Of a stretch of DNA of 7,568 nt, positions 5,995-7,568 are shown in pieces; within the stretch, counting starts at the first letter, position 1; each line of letters begins with the position of its first letter. This stretch comes from SIG636 sp045535465 (lineage in GTDB: Bacteria; Bacillota; Clostridia; Oscillospirales; CAG-382): NCBI GenBank assembly GCA_045535465.1, contig JAZSLS010000080.1, forward strand, positions 1 to 7,568, read 5' to 3'. The position numbers and the translations under genes were made by a program. The notes beneath the pieces were generated by a model. That model was not told the DNA's origin. It ran no database searches and saw nothing but the letters and a program-made list of their open reading frames with translations.

Positions 5995-6951
5995 GTGAAA
6001 ATAAAAAACCTTTTATCCTTTTTAGTAATGTTTTCCCTTATTTTAAGCTTTGCTTCCTGTAGCGGCATAGATTACGATAACCTTTCCTTTGAGTCCTATG
6101 AAAGGACGGAGGAGTGTACACCTCTTTTGTATAAAGTAACCGATGACAAGGGAGCTGCTCTTTATCTGCTCGGCTCCATCCACGTAGGGGACGACCGCAC
6201 GCAGTCTATGCCCGATTACGTTATGAACGCCTACAACGCTTCCTCCTATATATGCGTGGAGGTGGATATCGTTGAGTATGAGAAAAATATAGCAAAGCAG
6301 CTTGCAGACCTAAATCTTTTGCTTTGTCCCAAGGGCGAAACCGTAAGAGACCATATGGACAAGGCTGTTTATAAGGATATGAAAAATTTTTTGCAAAGCG
6401 CAGATATGTACAACGCTGCCTATGAGCAGTATATGCCCTCTCTTTGGTCTAGCCTTGTGGATGAAGCGCTGCGCTCTTATACCGACCTTACGACCGACTG
6501 CGGCGTTGACCGATACTTTTTAAACAAGGCGGCGGTACAGGGTAAGGAAATAAAAGAGGTAGAAAGTATTGATTTTCAAAACGCACTCCTTGCAGGCTTT
6601 TCCGACGAGCTTTACGAGCTTCTTATAGCAAGCAGTGTTTATAACCCCGAGGAAAGCGTAAACCAGCTTAACTATATGTACGAAACCTGGCTTAGCGGGG
6701 ATGAAAAGGCAATAGAGGAGATGCTTCTTTTGGATTACGAGGGGCTTTCCGAAGAGGAAAAGGCGCTGGTAGAGGACTACAACAACAAAATGCTTTTTGA
6801 CCGCAACGTAGGTATGGCGGATAAGGCGGAGGAATATCTTGCCGATGGCGGCACGGGTTTTTATATAGTTGGTATGGCGCATATAGCAGGCGATGGCGCC
6901 ATAGTAAAGCTTCTTCGTGACCGTGGATATACGGTGGAGAAGATATCGTAA
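5995..6951 (+). CDS. TraB/GumN (PrgY/Tiki-like) family lipoprotein
   Basis: A 318-residue protein. Residues 1-22 form a lipoprotein signal with FASC at 19-22 (lipid on C22), so it should sit on the outer face of the cell membrane. The body matches the TraB/GumN family: LYLLGSIHVGD (57-66, H63), E89 in CVEVD, GVDRYF (170-175), KEVESIDFQ (187-195), DRN (269-271) and the C-terminal GFYIVGMAH (288-296, H296) followed by AGDGAIVKLLRDRGYTVE. The paired GxxH motifs are those proposed to hold metal in Tiki-type proteases; PrgY of Enterococcus limits peptide pheromone. A metal-dependent peptidase acting on extracellular peptides is therefore plausible but not shown. The GTG start is preceded by AAGGA at a longish 11-base spacing. 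No hairpin separates its stop from the kinase copy 2 promoter 11 bases on, so read-through into the kinase is likely. Confidence 0.88.
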   Translation: MKIKNLLSFLVMFSLILSFASCSGIDYDNLSFESYERTEECTPLLYKVTDDKGAALYLLGSIHVGDDRTQSMPDYVMNAYNASSYICVEVDIVEYEKNIAKQLADLNLLLCPKGETVRDHMDKAVYKDMKNFLQSADMYNAAYEQYMPSLWSSLVDEALRSYTDLTTDCGVDRYFLNKAAVQGKEIKEVESIDFQNALLAGFSDELYELLIASSVYNPEESVNQLNYMYETWLSGDEKAIEEMLLLDYEGLSEEEKALVEDYNNKMLFDRNVGMADKAEEYLADGGTGFYIVGMAHIAGDGAIVKLLRDRGYTVEKIS

Positions 6952-6962
6952 AATGGAAGGTA

Positions 6963-6991
6963 TTGACATTATTTTGGTTTTAATTTATACT
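6963..6991 (+). promoter_or_regulatory. Sigma-A promoter of kinase copy 2
   Basis: TTGACA (6963-6968), 17 bases, TATACT (6986-6991). The expected start is near 6998. The boxes and everything from the -10 to the ATG are identical to kinase copy 1; only 3 spacer bases differ. It begins 11 bases after the stop of the upstream gene. Confidence 0.85.
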
Positions 6992-6998
6992 TAACAAA

Positions 6999-7015
6999 AG
7001 CGACAATTTTCGACA
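6999..7015 (+). promoter_or_regulatory. Putative tandem Spo0A boxes in kinase copy 2 leader
   Basis: AGCGACA (6999-7005, two mismatches) and exact TTCGACA (7009-7015) repeat with a 10-base period, the second touching the ribosome site AAGGAGGG (7016-7023). The position, about +2 to +18, predicts repression. The arrangement is identical to that in kinase copy 1. Confidence 0.5.
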
Positions 7016-7029
7016 AAGGAGGGTGTTTT

Positions 7030-7568
7030 ATGTACGAAAACGAGATGTTTGCCGGCTGGGAAATAGTGGGCGACCCCATTGGCACAGGCGGCTTTAGCAC
7101 GGTATATAAAATACGCAAGGATAACGGTATGGGCGGTGAGTATTTTTCTGCCCTTAAGGTTATTACCATCCCTTCATCCAAGGACGAATACCGTCTTTAC
7201 TCAGACGAGGGCTACGACGATGCGAGTATTGCCACCATCTTTAAGGAGCAGGCGCAGAATATAGCAAAAGAATTCACTATTCTTTCCGAGTTCCGTGGCT
7301 GTACCAACGTGGTAAGCTGTGAAGACTATAAGATAGTACCGCAGCCGGACGGCTACTCCTGGCATATTTTTATCCGTATGGAGCTTTTGGAGCCGTTACC
7401 TGCGGCATACAAAACAAAGCCACTTACCGTAAAAGACGCAGTAAAGCTTGGTATTGATATTTGTAACGCACTTATCCTTTGCGAAAAGAACAACGTTATA
7501 CATAGGGATATAAAGCCCCAAAACATATTTGTAAACAAGTACGGCGACTATAAGCTGGGTGACTTTGG
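7030..7568 (+). CDS. Hanks-type Ser/Thr protein kinase, N-terminal part (copy 2, cut by window edge)
   Basis: Partial gene with its ATG at 7030; 179 complete codons before the edge, which falls inside the DFG motif. It has the same kinase landmarks as copy 1: IGTGGFSTVY (17-26), K43 in ALKV, E81, HRDIKPQN (158-165) and GDF (177-179). Differences from copy 1 include D15/P16 before the glycine loop, residues 31-32, 56-64 and 79-84 around helix C, and 97-102 and 128-137; the first 14 codons and the last 43 or so are identical even at DNA level. This block pattern suggests gene conversion or a recent duplication with divergence in the N-lobe. It may be co-transcribed with the TraB-like lipoprotein gene, besides having its own promoter. 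Substrate and C-terminal domains are unknown. Confidence 0.9.
   Translation, partial: MYENEMFAGWEIVGDPIGTGGFSTVYKIRKDNGMGGEYFSALKVITIPSSKDEYRLYSDEGYDDASIATIFKEQAQNIAKEFTILSEFRGCTNVVSCEDYKIVPQPDGYSWHIFIRMELLEPLPAAYKTKPLTVKDAVKLGIDICNALILCEKNNVIHRDIKPQNIFVNKYGDYKLGDF

Larger units (their letters stand above)
6958..7568. repeat. Right arm of ~610-bp inverted repeat (kinase duplication)
   Basis: Reverse-complement partner of 1-612. The shared block begins at the -35 box of the promoter, so promoter, leader, ribosome site and coding start were duplicated together. The last 128 bases (7441-7568) are identical to the other arm. Confidence 0.9.

Overview
The window most resembles a chromosomal segment of an endospore-forming, low-to-mid-GC Firmicute, probably an uncultured gut Clostridia / Oscillospiraceae-type bacterium. 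The pointers are a spoIIE gene, Spo0A boxes (TTCGACA), strong AGGAGG-type ribosome sites, sigma-A promoters (TTGACA / TATAAT), and a Gram-positive surface protein ending in a PxTGD-type anchor. The taxon is inferred from gene content and style; no rRNA or other phylogenetic marker is present.

Layout, left to right. (1) 1-540, minus: N-terminal 180 codons of a Hanks-type Ser/Thr kinase, cut by the window edge, with its promoter at 579-607. (2) 683-1654, minus: a secreted surface protein with a Ser-Val-Asp/Glu repeat region and a C-terminal anchor, bounded by a strong terminator (631-660) and a promoter whose transcript starts with a hairpin. (3) 1819-2466, minus: a HAD phosphatase. It is divergent from (4) 2587-3819, plus: an HI0933/BaiN-family flavoprotein. 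Their promoters lie back to back. (5) 3858-3900: a 20-bp-stem terminator shared by convergent genes. (6) 3933-5861, minus: spoIIE. It is divergent from (7) 5995-6951, plus: a TraB/GumN-family lipoprotein. (8) 7030-7568, plus: a second copy of the kinase N-terminus, cut by the right edge.

The most notable structure is that the two kinase genes form an inverted repeat of about 610 bp, roughly 91-92% identical by hand count. The repeat starts at the promoter -35 box and runs off both ends, and its outermost 128 bp are identical. Both kinase leaders carry an exact Spo0A box just before the ribosome site. The only other exact box I found is at the -35 of spoIIE, where the promoter has the unusual 21-bp spacing known for spoIIE in Bacillus subtilis. 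A Spo0A circuit therefore plausibly links the duplicated kinases, spoIIE and possibly the TraB-like lipoprotein: activation at spoIIE, and repression (by position) at the kinases.

No tRNA, rRNA, CRISPR array, insertion sequence or origin was recognised. The HAD enzyme and the flavoprotein look like ordinary housekeeping genes. No entirely new system is demonstrable, but the twin kinases under shared Spo0A-box leaders around a sporulation phosphatase deserve checking.
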